This document shows, piece after piece, positions 50,298 to 59,957 of a stretch of 64,000 bases of DNA. Position numbers and translations under genes: made by a program. The DNA lies in the NCBI RefSeq assembly GCF_002017875.1, contig NZ_MUFV01000003.1, positions 94,001 through 158,000 on the forward strand, given 5' to 3'. This stretch comes from Deinococcus sp. LM3. Its GTDB lineage: Bacteria > Deinococcota > Deinococci > Deinococcales > Deinococcaceae. A model generated the notes under the pieces. The model was given only the letters and a program-made list of their open reading frames with translations, was not told the origin of the DNA and did no database searches. The first letter of the stretch is position 1. Each line of letters opens with the position of its first letter.

Positions 50298-50329
50298 CTG
50301 ACGCGGGGCTGACGAACGCCGTGTGAACT
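50298..50329 (+). promoter_or_regulatory. Pho-box-like direct repeat and -10 before pstC
   Basis: CTGACG occurs at 50298-50303 and again at 50309-50314, 11 bp apart, with TGAACT (50324-50329) as -10 at the spacing seen in Pho promoters. It mirrors the arrangement before pstS. Confidence 0.6.
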
Positions 50330-50362
50330 GATCGGCAAACGCCCCGGAGGGGTCACGAAACC

Positions 50363-51379
50363 ATGAGCGAACCAACCCAGTCCCGCCCCACCCGACCGCC
50401 CACGCCGGCCTCACTGTCCAGTCGCAGTGACCGGCAGTTCGAGATCCTGATCCTGGCGCTCGCCTCGGTCATCGTGCTCGTGTTCGTGCTCAGCATCTAC
50501 CTGCTGGGCAGCGAATCCTGGCCCGCCCTGCAACGCTTCGGACTGGAGTTCTTCACGCAGCGCACCTGGAACCCCGTCGAGGGTGTGTTCGGCGCGGTCG
50601 CCATGATCACCGGCACCCTGGTCACCAGCCTCGTGGCGCTCGCCATCAGCGTGCCGCTCGCCATTGCTAGCGCCCTGTTCGTTGCCGAGTACGCCCCGAA
50701 ATGGCTGGCCAACCCGGTCGGGTACCTGATCGAACTGCTGGCCGCCGTGCCTAGCGTCGTGTACGGCCTGTGGGCGCTGTTCGTGATCGCCCCGATCCTG
50801 AGCCGCTGGGAACAGGGCTTCTTCCAGGACCCGGCCCGGCTGGCGCTGTACACCTCCTGCAAGAACCTCTGGGACAGCGGCTCGACGACCCTGCAGTGCT
50901 TCTTCGTGCCCAGCACCTTCGACGGGCGCGGGCTGGCGCTGGCAATCATCATCCTGACCGTCATGATCCTGCCGTACACCGCGTCGGTCGCGCGTGACGT
51001 GATCCGCCTCGTCCCGCAGGAGCAGCGCGAGGCCATGTACGCGCTGGGCGCCACCAAGTGGGAAGTCATCTCGCGCGCCATCCTGCCGTACGCCCGCGCC
51101 GGCATCATGGGCGGCGTGATCCTCGCGCTCGGCCGCGCGCTCGGCGAGACGCTGGCCGTCGCCATGGTCATCGGGGACAGCCAGGACGTCCTCAAGAGCC
51201 TCTTCGGCGGGGCCAGCACCATGGCCTCCGTGATTGCCAACCAGTTCGGTGACGCGCAGGAAGCCCTGCACCGCTCCTCGGTCGTCACGCTGGGCCTGAC
51301 GCTGTTCTTCCTGAGTGTCATCGTGAACTACGTCGCGCGCCTGATCATCGGCCGCCTGACGCCCAAGGGGATCCAGTGA
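50363..51379 (+). CDS. pstC: Phosphate ABC transporter permease PstC
   Basis: The 338-residue permease has a long N-terminus, six helices and the PstC-type pattern FEILILALASVIVLVFVLSI, EYAPKWLANPVGYLIELLAA and VPSVVYGLWALFVIAP. The ATPase-contact loop is EAMYALGATKWEVISRAILP. The ribosome site GGAGGGG precedes the ATG. It overlaps pstA by 4 bases (GTGA). Confidence 0.95.
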   Translation: MSEPTQSRPTRPPTPASLSSRSDRQFEILILALASVIVLVFVLSIYLLGSESWPALQRFGLEFFTQRTWNPVEGVFGAVAMITGTLVTSLVALAISVPLAIASALFVAEYAPKWLANPVGYLIELLAAVPSVVYGLWALFVIAPILSRWEQGFFQDPARLALYTSCKNLWDSGSTTLQCFFVPSTFDGRGLALAIIILTVMILPYTASVARDVIRLVPQEQREAMYALGATKWEVISRAILPYARAGIMGGVILALGRALGETLAVAMVIGDSQDVLKSLFGGASTMASVIANQFGDAQEALHRSSVVTLGLTLFFLSVIVNYVARLIIGRLTPKGIQ

Positions 51380-52242
51380 CCTCGGCCCCCACCCGCGCGG
51401 CCGTCCCGGCCGGACGCACCCTGAGCCCCGCCCGGCGCATCCAGAACATGGTGATGGGCGGCCTGATCCTGCTCGCGACCCTGCTGGTCGTCGCACCCCT
51501 GATCCTGATCTTCTTCTACCTGATCCGCGAGGGTCTGGGCGCCATCAACGTGGACTTCTTCACCAAGGTGCCCGCCCCGGAAGGGGAGACGGGCGGCGGC
51601 CTCGCCAACGCCATCCTGGGCAGCGTCCAGATGCTCGCCATGGCCAGCGTGATCGGCGTGCTCGTCGGCGTGTCCGGCGGGATCTTCCTCTCCGAGTACC
51701 CCCGCCACCCGCTGATGCCGACCGTGCGCATGATCAGCGACGTGCTGGCCGGGATTCCCGCCATCGTGATGGGTCTGGTCGTGTACAGCCTGATCGTGCT
51801 GCAGTTCGGCTTCTCGGGCCTGGCCGGATCGCTGGCCCTGGGCTTCCTGATGATGCCCATCGTGGTCCGCACCACCGAGGAAGTCCTGAAACTCGTGCCG
51901 CTGACCGTCCGCGAGGCCGGACTGGCGCTGGGCCTGCCCAAGTGGCTGGTCACGCTGCGCATCGTCCTGCCGGCCGCCGCCGGGGGCATCGTGACCGGCG
52001 TGATGCTGGCCCTGGCCCGCGTGGCCGGTGAAGCCGCGCCGCTGCTGTTCACGGCCTTCGGGAACAGCGCGATCAACCTCGACCCCAGCAAACCCATGAG
52101 CGCCCTGCCGCTCGAGATCTACCGCGGCGCCACCAGCGCCTACGACGAGAACCAGCGCCTCGCCAAGGCCGGCGCGCTGCTGCTGATCACCCTGATCTTC
52201 CTGACCAGCCTGCTGGCCCGCCGCGCCAGCCGCCGCAAGTAA
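51376..52242 (+). CDS. pstA: Phosphate ABC transporter permease PstA
   Basis: The 288-residue permease has helices near residues 25-48 and IPAIVMGLVVYSLIVLQFGF, and the coupling loop EAGLALGLPKWLVTLRIVLP, ending in a basic RRASRRK. It forms the phosphate channel with PstC. It starts with GTG at 51376. Confidence 0.95.
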   Translation: MTSAPTRAAVPAGRTLSPARRIQNMVMGGLILLATLLVVAPLILIFFYLIREGLGAINVDFFTKVPAPEGETGGGLANAILGSVQMLAMASVIGVLVGVSGGIFLSEYPRHPLMPTVRMISDVLAGIPAIVMGLVVYSLIVLQFGFSGLAGSLALGFLMMPIVVRTTEEVLKLVPLTVREAGLALGLPKWLVTLRIVLPAAAGGIVTGVMLALARVAGEAAPLLFTAFGNSAINLDPSKPMSALPLEIYRGATSAYDENQRLAKAGALLLITLIFLTSLLARRASRRK

Positions 52243-52276
52243 CCTCCCCAGCCCGACAACCCAAGGAGCCCTGTCC

Positions 52277-53035
<759 letters not shown>

Positions 53036-53040
53036 GCGCC

Positions 53041-53628
53041 GTGACCGTCCGCCTCGACGAGCAACTGGGAGCCGTGCGCGGCCACTTCCTGAGCATGCAG
53101 GACCACCTCGTCGCCCAGTTGCGGCGACTGGGCGACCCCGGCCGGGACCCCGCGCAGCTGATCCAGGACGTGCAGGCCCTGGACCGTCAGATCGACGAGG
53201 CCGAACGCGCCGCCGTGCAGGGCGTCCTGCGGCTGCTGGCCCTGCAGGCGCCGGTCGCGCGGGACCTGCGCCTGACCGTGCTGATCCTCCAGAGCACCCC
53301 GGACCTGGAACGCGCCGGCGACTACGCCCGGCACCTGTCACGCACCCCGGACGTGACCGGCACCGAGGGCCGCCTCGTCCTGGGCGACCTGACCCTGATG
53401 GCCGCCACGCTGCGCGCGGCCAGCCTGCCCGGCGACGCCGCGCTGGCCGCGCAGGTGCGGGAACTCGACGCCCGCGTGGACGCCCGCTTCGAGGCGGCGA
53501 CCGCCGACCTGATCGCCCGGCCCGGCGGTCCCGGCGCGCTGGCTGCGGCCGCGTGGTGGCGCAGCGCCGAGCGGCTGGGCGACCACCTAAAGAACGTTGC
53601 CACGCGTCTGGAAACCCTGTACGCCTGA
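53041..53628 (+). CDS. phoU: Phosphate signalling regulator PhoU
   Basis: The 195-residue all-helical protein has two PhoU repeats with the metal-binding type segment STPDLERAGDYARHLSR and, in the second half, SAERLGDHLKNVATRLETLY. It links PstSCAB activity to the Pho two-component system, which is not encoded nearby. The GTG at 53041 lies 5 bases after the pstB stop. The 299-bp gap that follows contains an imperfect TCAGGT/ACCTGA repeat and a TACACT -10-like box, but no gene. Confidence 0.9.
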   Translation: MTVRLDEQLGAVRGHFLSMQDHLVAQLRRLGDPGRDPAQLIQDVQALDRQIDEAERAAVQGVLRLLALQAPVARDLRLTVLILQSTPDLERAGDYARHLSRTPDVTGTEGRLVLGDLTLMAATLRAASLPGDAALAAQVRELDARVDARFEAATADLIARPGGPGALAAAAWWRSAERLGDHLKNVATRLETLYA

Positions 53629-53927
53629 GCGGAACTGACGGTCCACGCTGATTCTCAGGTCTTTCACACCTGACCTTGAGCGGAAATTCAGGTTCTGGCC
53701 TGTCGCCCAACAGTCGGGAACTCCGGGCATCAGAATCCCGTAAGGATCGGTGGTGCCAGCACGAAGAGGCACCGCACGGTCCGGCCGGACATGTGCCGCG
53801 CCTGCCCGCTTCATCCGGAGCGCGGCCCTGTACACTCGGGAGGCATCCCGCTCCCCAGGCAACAGTCCGCGAACACCCCATTCCCATTCACGCGCCCGCC
53901 GACGCGGGCCGCACCCAGGAGGACAGC

Positions 53928-54503
53928 ATGGCCGTATCACTTTCCAAAGGCGGTAACGTTTCACTTTCCAAGGAAGCTCCGGGCCTCACCGCCATCACCA
54001 TCGGCCTGGGCTGGGATCCCCGCGCCACCGATGGTCAGGCCTTCGACCTCGACGGCACGGTGTTCCTGCTGAACGCCAGCGGCAAGGTCCGCAGCGACAG
54101 CGACTTCATCTTCTACAACAACAAGACCAGCAGCGACGGCAGCGTCACGCACGCCGGTGACAACACCACCGGCCAGGGCGACGGCGACGACGAGACCGTC
54201 GAAGTGAACCTCGCGGGCGTGCCCGCCGACGTGGATAAGATCGCCGTGTGCGTCACCATCCACGAGGCCGAGACGCGCGGCCAGAACTTCGGTCAGGTCA
54301 GCAAGGCGTACATCCGCATCATGAACAAGGCCGGCGGCGCCGAGATCGCCCGCTACGACCTGTCCGAGGACGCCAGCACCGACACCGCCATGATCTTCGG
54401 CGAGGTCTACCGCAACGGCGCCGACTGGAAGTTCCGCGCGGTCGGTCAGGGCTACGCCGGGGGCCTCGCGCCGCTGGCACGCAACTTCGGCGTGAACGTC
54501 TGA
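53928..54503 (+). CDS. terD: TerD-family protein (first copy)
   Basis: The 191-residue TerD begins AVSLSKGGNVSLSKEAPGL and has GLGWDPRATDGQAFDLDGTV, the calcium-binding acidic loop GDGDDETVEVNL and YAGGLAPLARNFGVNV at the end. TerD proteins are calcium-binding and confer tolerance to tellurite, phage and other stress by an unresolved mechanism. AGGAGG precedes the ATG. It is the first gene of the Ter cluster and closely resembles the copy at 58019. Confidence 0.95.
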   Translation: MAVSLSKGGNVSLSKEAPGLTAITIGLGWDPRATDGQAFDLDGTVFLLNASGKVRSDSDFIFYNNKTSSDGSVTHAGDNTTGQGDGDDETVEVNLAGVPADVDKIAVCVTIHEAETRGQNFGQVSKAYIRIMNKAGGAEIARYDLSEDASTDTAMIFGEVYRNGADWKFRAVGQGYAGGLAPLARNFGVNV

Positions 54504-54509
54504 AGCCCA

Positions 54510-54565
54510 CCTGAACGCCGGGCGGGGCGCACCCTGGCAAGCAGGCACGCCCCGGCCCGTTCAGG
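54510..54565 (+). terminator. Long GC hairpin after the first terD
   Basis: CCTGAACG (54510-54517) pairs with CGTTCAGG (54558-54565), extended inward by GGGCGGGGCG-type pairing. It probably ends or attenuates the first terD transcript. Confidence 0.55.
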
Positions 54566-54656
54566 CACCGGCCCGCGCCGTCCATCCACACCACCCCCGG
54601 AGGGAGGGCCGCACCCGCTGGCCCGCCCTCCTTTCCTTGCCCCCGGAGACCCGCCG

Positions 54657-55925
54657 ATGCTGACCTTCCAGACGGGCCAGAAAGCCCGCCTCGCCGACCT
54701 GGGCACCGCGACCACGCTGAGCGTCACGGCCCGCGTGACCGGCCCCGCCCCGGAATACGACCTGATCCTGTTCGGCCTGGACGCCCAGGACCGCCTGAGC
54801 GACGACCGGTACATGATCTTCTACAACCAGCCCCGCTCGCCCGAGGGCGCGCTGAGCGTGCAGAGCGGCGCGCGCGGCGAGAAGACCTTCACGGCCGACC
54901 TGGGCGCGCTGCCCGCCAGCGTCCGCCGCCTGAGTCTGGCCGCCACGGTGGACGGCGGCGCGACCTTCGCGCAGATCGACCACGCCGAGGTGACGCTGCA
55001 CCTGGGCGGCGCGCCGGTCGCCACGTACCGCGTGACCGGCCGGGACTTCCAGGCGCAGCGGGCCGTGATGCTGCTCGACGTGTACCACAAGGACGTCTGG
55101 CGCGTCTGGGCGGTCGGGCAGGGCTTCAACGGCGGCCTGGACGCCCTGGTCCGGCACTACGGCGGCGAGGTGGCCGACACGCCCGCCGCGCGCCCACCCA
55201 CGCCAGCTCCGGCCCAGGCTCCCACGCCTGCTCCCGCTCCCACGCCGGCCGCCGCGCCGACTCCGGCGCCGGGTGGCCTGAACTTCAACCGCGAGCGGCC
55301 CCGCGCCGAACCCGCGCCCCCCGCCCCGCCGCCGGCCGCGCCGGTCAGCCTGCAGAAGATCACGCTGGATAAACCCGGCCAGAGCACCCGCCTGTCCCTG
55401 CGCAAGGGCGGCGGCAGCGACCCCATCCGCGTGAACCTCAACTGGAACAGGGGCGGCGGGTTCCTGCGGGCCAGCACCGACCTGGACCTGGGCTGCATGT
55501 ACGTGCTGAACAACGGCGAGCGCGGGGTCATCCAGGCGCTCGGGAACCGCTTCGGCTCCGAGCGGCTCGAGCCGTTCATCCTGCTGGACAAGGACGACCG
55601 GACGGGCGCGGCCAGCGACGGCGAGAACCTCACCATCCACCGCCCGGACCTGATTCACACGGTCCTGATCTTCGCGTTCATCTACGAGGGCACCAGCGAC
55701 TTCACCCGCGTGGGCGGCCGGCTGACCATGAAAGACCCGCGCGGGAACGAGATCAGCGTGAACCTCAGCAACCCGGACATCCGCCGCACCTTCTGCGCCA
55801 TCGCGCAGATCGAGAATCACGGAGGCGAAATCCAGATCACCAAGGAAGAACGCTACTTCACCGGACACAAGGACTGCGATGAGCACTACGGCTTCGGTTT
55901 CCAGTGGTCGGCGGGCAGCAAATGA
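54657..55925 (+). CDS. terA: TerD-domain/TerA-domain fusion protein
   Basis: The 422-residue protein has an N-terminal TerD-like domain (residues 1-175: LILFGLDAQDRLSDDRYMIF, YNQPRSPEGAL, VGQGFNGGLDALVRHYGGEV). A Pro/Ala/Thr linker (180-240) leads to a C-terminal TerA domain (ITLDKPGQSTRLSLRKGGGS, RASTDLDLGCMYVLNNGERG, FAFIYEGTSDFTRVGGRLTM, KDCDEHYGFGFQW). It overlaps the next gene (ATGA), so the vWA partner is made with it. The low-complexity linker is the part most likely to vary. Confidence 0.9.
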   Translation: MLTFQTGQKARLADLGTATTLSVTARVTGPAPEYDLILFGLDAQDRLSDDRYMIFYNQPRSPEGALSVQSGARGEKTFTADLGALPASVRRLSLAATVDGGATFAQIDHAEVTLHLGGAPVATYRVTGRDFQAQRAVMLLDVYHKDVWRVWAVGQGFNGGLDALVRHYGGEVADTPAARPPTPAPAQAPTPAPAPTPAAAPTPAPGGLNFNRERPRAEPAPPAPPPAAPVSLQKITLDKPGQSTRLSLRKGGGSDPIRVNLNWNRGGGFLRASTDLDLGCMYVLNNGERGVIQALGNRFGSERLEPFILLDKDDRTGAASDGENLTIHRPDLIHTVLIFAFIYEGTSDFTRVGGRLTMKDPRGNEISVNLSNPDIRRTFCAIAQIENHGGEIQITKEERYFTGHKDCDEHYGFGFQWSAGSK

Positions 55926-57187
55926 CGGCCCTACAGGCAGGGCAGCGCGTGCCCCTGGCAGACCTGAACCTGGACCCGGCGGCGCTGGACGTGCAGGTTC
56001 ACTGCACGCTGACCGGCACCGACGTGACCGCCTTCGGCCTTCAGGACGGGCGACTGGCCGACGACCGTTACATGGTCTTCTACAACCAGCCCGCCAGCCC
56101 CGAGGGTGCGCTGCGCCTGACCGGGCAGGGGGAACGTACCGCCTTCACGCTGAACCTGAACTCCCTGCCCGCCAGTGTCACCGAGGTCGTGCTGGCCGCC
56201 ACACACGACACTCAACCGGTGGCGCAGGCGGGCACGCTGGCCGTCACGGTGGGTGGTGCGGGAGCCGGTGGCGCGACCTTCGACGTGAAACCGCACCTGC
56301 GCGCCGAGAAGGCCGTCATGCTGGTGCGCCTGTACCGGCACGGCGGCGCGTGGAGGCTGGCGACGGTCGCGCAGGGCTTCGACGGTGGCCTGGACGCCCT
56401 GGTCCGGCATTTCGGTGGCGAGGTGGCCGCCGACAGCCCCGCCCCGATCCCGCCCGCACCCGCCGCGCCCGTGAATCTCCGCAAGGAGCGTCAGCGGGTG
56501 CTGCTGGAAAAAGCGGCGGTCACGCAGCCGCACCTGGTCAACCTGATCAAGACCGCGAACGTCAGCCTGGAAAAACGCGGGCTGGGCGAGGCGCTGTACC
56601 GCGTGAACCTCGTGCTGGACATCAGCGGCAGCATGAGCCGCGAGTACCGCAGCGGGGCCGTGCAGGACCTCGCCGAACGCGCCCTGGCCCTCGCCGCCCG
56701 CCTCGACGACGACGGGCAGGTGGACGTGTACCTGTTCGGCATCAAGGCCCACCGCGCCGGGAGCCTCTCACTGGACAACGCGCGCGGCTTCGTGGACCGC
56801 CTGAACGTGAAACTGGAGGCCGGCACGCACTACAGTCCGGTCATGCAGTTCGTCCGCGAGGACGCCCGCGCCGCCGGGCACGACCTGCCCACGCTGGTGC
56901 TGTTCATCACGGACGGCGGCAGCAGCAACCGCGACGCCGTGATCCGCCAGATGACCGACTCGTCCCGCGAACCGATCTTCTGGAAGTTCATGGGGATCGA
57001 CCAGGGCGGCGTGAACTTCGACTTCCTGGAGAAACTCGACGACCTGCGCGGCCGTACGGTCGACAACGCCGACTTCTTCAGCGTCCCGGCGCCCATCACC
57101 ACCCCCGACCCTCAGCTGTTCGACCTGCTGGTGAATGAACTCGACAGCTGGCAGCGGGCCGCCCGCACCGCCGGCATCCTGCGCTGA
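55922..57187 (+). CDS. TerD-domain/von Willebrand A protein (TerF-like)
   Basis: The 421-residue protein has an N-terminal TerD-like domain (DRYMVFYNQPASPEGALRLT, VAQGFDGGLDALVRHFGGEV) and a vWA domain. The MIDAS motif is VLDISGSMSREYRSG, with LVLFITDGGSSNRDAV and the Ter-type ending FFSVPAPITTPDPQLFDLLV. It likely assembles with other Ter proteins through metal-dependent contacts. It starts at 55922, overlapping the terA stop. Confidence 0.9.
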   Translation: MTALQAGQRVPLADLNLDPAALDVQVHCTLTGTDVTAFGLQDGRLADDRYMVFYNQPASPEGALRLTGQGERTAFTLNLNSLPASVTEVVLAATHDTQPVAQAGTLAVTVGGAGAGGATFDVKPHLRAEKAVMLVRLYRHGGAWRLATVAQGFDGGLDALVRHFGGEVAADSPAPIPPAPAAPVNLRKERQRVLLEKAAVTQPHLVNLIKTANVSLEKRGLGEALYRVNLVLDISGSMSREYRSGAVQDLAERALALAARLDDDGQVDVYLFGIKAHRAGSLSLDNARGFVDRLNVKLEAGTHYSPVMQFVREDARAAGHDLPTLVLFITDGGSSNRDAVIRQMTDSSREPIFWKFMGIDQGGVNFDFLEKLDDLRGRTVDNADFFSVPAPITTPDPQLFDLLVNELDSWQRAARTAGILR

Positions 57188-57312
57188 CCCGGCCGGCCCT
57201 GACCGGGCCTGTGCGGACCGGGCGCACCTGCCCGCCAGGACACGCGGCGCATCCGGTAGATTCACCCTGACCGCCCCCTCTCCCACATTCCCCCCTATCA
57301 AGGAGTACCGAC

Positions 57313-57894
57313 ATGCCCATCTCACTGCAAAAAGGCCAGCAGATCAGCCTCGCCAAGGAAGCCGGACCCAGCCTCCAGACCGTCCGCATGGGTCTGGGCT
57401 GGGACGCCATCAAGAAGAAGGGCTTCCTGGGCTTCGGCGGCGGCAGCGTCGACGTGGACCTCGACGCGAACGCCCTGATGTTCGACGGGTCCGGCCAGCT
57501 GGTCGACGCCGTGTGGTTCCGCCAGTTGCAGAGCAAGGACGGCAGCGTCCGCCACAGCGGCGACAACCGCACCGGCGCTGGTGACGGCGACGACGAGACC
57601 ATCACCGTGGATCTGACCCGCGTGCCTGCCAGCGTGCAGACCGTGGTGTTCAGCGTCAACAACTACACTGGCCAGAACTTCAGTCAGGTCGACAACGCCT
57701 ACTGCCGCCTCGTGAACACCCAGGGCGACCAGGAAATCGCGCGCTTCAACCTCAGCGTGCAGGGCGACCACACCGCCATGATCCTCGCCAGCCTCAAGCG
57801 CAACGGCAACGACTGGACCATGACCGCCATCGGCACCCCCTCGCGCGGGCGCACGTACACCGACAACCTGCCCGACATCCGCCCCCACCTGTAA
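57313..57894 (+). CDS. TerZ/TerX-type TerD-family protein
   Basis: The 193-residue paralogue begins PISLQKGQQISLAKEAG and differs from TerD in the insertion KKKGFLGFGGGSVDVDLDAN. It keeps GDNRTGAGDGDDETITVDL and has NYTGQNFSQVDNAYCRLVN. This is the TerZ-like branch. AAGGAG lies upstream of the ATG at 57313. Confidence 0.9.
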   Translation: MPISLQKGQQISLAKEAGPSLQTVRMGLGWDAIKKKGFLGFGGGSVDVDLDANALMFDGSGQLVDAVWFRQLQSKDGSVRHSGDNRTGAGDGDDETITVDLTRVPASVQTVVFSVNNYTGQNFSQVDNAYCRLVNTQGDQEIARFNLSVQGDHTAMILASLKRNGNDWTMTAIGTPSRGRTYTDNLPDIRPHL

Positions 57895-58018
57895 CCCCTG
57901 CTTCCTTCTGGCCGGGCGCCGCGAGTTGCATCGCGTCGCGCCACCGCAGAAGCCACACGGGGGTCCGGGTCGGTCACGTACCACACGGACCCCAGATCAC
58001 GCAAAGGACGGTACCCTC

Positions 58019-58594
58019 ATGGCTCTTTCCCTTCAGAAAGGCGGCAACATCTCCCTGAGCAAGCAGGACGCCAACCTGCAACGCATTCTCGTGGGCCTCG
58101 GCTGGGACCCGCGCAACACCGACGGACAGGCCTTCGACCTGGATGCCAGCGCCTTCCTGCTGACCGCCGGCGGGCGCGTGCGCGGCGACCACGACTTCAT
58201 CTTCTACAACCAGCTGCGCAGCGCCGAGGGCAGCGTCGAGCACACCGGCGACAACCGCACGGGCGTCGGCGACGGTGACGACGAGAGCGTCCGCGTGGAC
58301 CTCACCAAAGTCCCGGCCGAGATCGAGAAGATCGCCGTGGCCGTCACCATCGACCAGGCCGACGCGCGCCGCCAGAACTTCGGGCAGGTGGGCGGCGCGT
58401 TCATCCGCATCCTGAACGAGGACAACGGCCAGGAACTCACCCGCTACGACCTCGGCGAGGACTTCAGCACCGAGACCGCCGTCATCTTCGGCGAGATCTA
58501 CCGCCACGGCGGCGAATGGAAATTCCGCGCGGTCGGTCAGGGCTTCGCCGGCGGCCTGGGCCCGATGGCCCGCAACTACGGCGTGAACGTCTGA
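58019..58594 (+). CDS. terD: TerD-family protein (second copy)
   Basis: The 191-residue protein is the same length as the first TerD and very similar: ALSLQKGGNISLSKQDANLQ, GLGWDPRNTDGQAFDLDASA, the acidic loop GVGDGDDESVRVDL and FAGGLGPMARNYGVNV. The ATG at 58019 is preferred over 57926 because it restores the family start. It precedes terC. Confidence 0.95.
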   Translation: MALSLQKGGNISLSKQDANLQRILVGLGWDPRNTDGQAFDLDASAFLLTAGGRVRGDHDFIFYNQLRSAEGSVEHTGDNRTGVGDGDDESVRVDLTKVPAEIEKIAVAVTIDQADARRQNFGQVGGAFIRILNEDNGQELTRYDLGEDFSTETAVIFGEIYRHGGEWKFRAVGQGFAGGLGPMARNYGVNV

Positions 58595-58815
58595 ACCCGG
58601 ACGCGGTCCACGTCCGCCACCCGCTCTGCCGCGCAACACACCGGAACCTTACGAGACCGGAACCCTGCCGCTGACGGTCACGCAGTATGCTGACCTGACC
58701 TCCGGCCGGCCGTGAATGCTCACGACCCCGGCCGGAATCGTCTGATCCGCCCTTTCCGCCCGCTTTCGGGGGCCGCACCCGCGTGGTGCGCGCCCCGACA
58801 GGAGTTCAACAGGTC

Positions 58816-59865
58816 ATGAAAACCATTCGTGAGTTCTTCGGTTTCTCCATTCTCGTCACCGTCGTGTGCCTCGTGGTCGCGGCGTGGGACGGATACGTCC
58901 GCGGGGGCAGTACCTGGACGGCCCTCGCCAACGCCCTGATCATCGCCGTGCTGCTGGGCGTCCTTGAAGTCAGCCTGTCGTTCGACAACGCCGTCGTGAA
59001 CGCCAGCGTCCTGCGCACCATGAGCGAGAAGTGGCAGCGCCGCTTCCTGACCTGGGGCATCCTGATCGCCGTGTTCGGCATGCGCTTCATCTTCCCGATC
59101 GTGATCGTGGCCGCGACCTCGGGTCTGGGCATGATCGAGGTCGTCCGCGCCGCCTTCGGTGAGCCCGAATTCTACGCCCAGCAGCTGGAGAAAGCGCACG
59201 TGTCCATCAGCGCCTTCGGCGGCGCGTTCCTGATGATGGTGTTCCTGAAGTACTTCATGGACCCCGACAAGGAAGAGCACTGGCTCAAGCGGACCGAGGG
59301 TGCCCTGGCCCGCATCGGGAAACTGGACACCGTGCAGGCCGTGATCGTCGGCACGCTGCTGCTGGTCATCACGCAGTACTTCGTGGCCCCCGAGGAGAAA
59401 CTCCAGGCCCTGAGCGCCGGGTTCATCGGCCTGCTGGTCTATCTCGTCATGGACGCCATCGGCAACCTGTTCGAGGCGGACAACGTGACCGCCAAGGCCG
59501 GCGCGGCGGGCTTCAGCGCCTTCATGTACCTGGAAATCCTGGACGCCAGTTTCAGCCTCGACGGCGTGATCGGCGCGTTCGCCCTGACGACCGACATCGT
59601 GCTGATCGCCGCCGGTCTGACCATCGGCGCGATTTTCGTGCGTTCGCTGACCATCATGATGGTCAAGAAAGGCACCCTGGAAGCCTACCGGTTCCTGGAA
59701 CACGGCGCGCACTACGGCATCGGCGCGCTGGCGATCATCATGCTGATCAGCATGAACCGCAACGTGCACATCCCCGAAGTCATCACGGGCCTGATCGGCG
59801 CGGGCTTCATCGTGGTGGCCGTGATTGCCAGCCTCCGCGCGAACAAACGCGACCTGCCCGCCTGA
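58816..59865 (+). CDS. terC: TerC-family integral membrane protein
   Basis: The 349-residue protein has about nine helices and the TerC acid-rich transport-like motifs: LEVSLSFDNAVVNASVLRTM and, in the second half, LEILDASFSLDGVIGAFALT. TerC proteins support metal loading of exported enzymes and tellurite resistance. The ATG at 58816 gives KTIREFFGFSILV. An intrinsic terminator follows. Confidence 0.95.
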   Translation: MKTIREFFGFSILVTVVCLVVAAWDGYVRGGSTWTALANALIIAVLLGVLEVSLSFDNAVVNASVLRTMSEKWQRRFLTWGILIAVFGMRFIFPIVIVAATSGLGMIEVVRAAFGEPEFYAQQLEKAHVSISAFGGAFLMMVFLKYFMDPDKEEHWLKRTEGALARIGKLDTVQAVIVGTLLLVITQYFVAPEEKLQALSAGFIGLLVYLVMDAIGNLFEADNVTAKAGAAGFSAFMYLEILDASFSLDGVIGAFALTTDIVLIAAGLTIGAIFVRSLTIMMVKKGTLEAYRFLEHGAHYGIGALAIIMLISMNRNVHIPEVITGLIGAGFIVVAVIASLRANKRDLPA

Positions 59866-59884
59866 CCCCTCCCCGCCCACCCGG

Positions 59885-59913
59885 CCGGCACTCCCCTGTG
59901 GGTGCCGGTTTTT
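59885..59913 (+). terminator. Intrinsic terminator after terC
   Basis: CCGGCAC (59885-59891) pairs with GTGCCGG (59902-59908) and is followed directly by TTTTT. It closes the Ter cluster transcript. A TATAGT -10 candidate at 59932-59937 begins the next unit. Confidence 0.85.
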
Positions 59914-59957
59914 GCGTCTGCGCGGCTGGGCTATAGTGGGCGCAGAGGTGAACCCGC

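Noticed and set aside
54821..55129. Antisense frames within the Ter genes (also 57974-58639)
   Set aside because: They are shadows of TerA/TerD coding sequence with no start signals.
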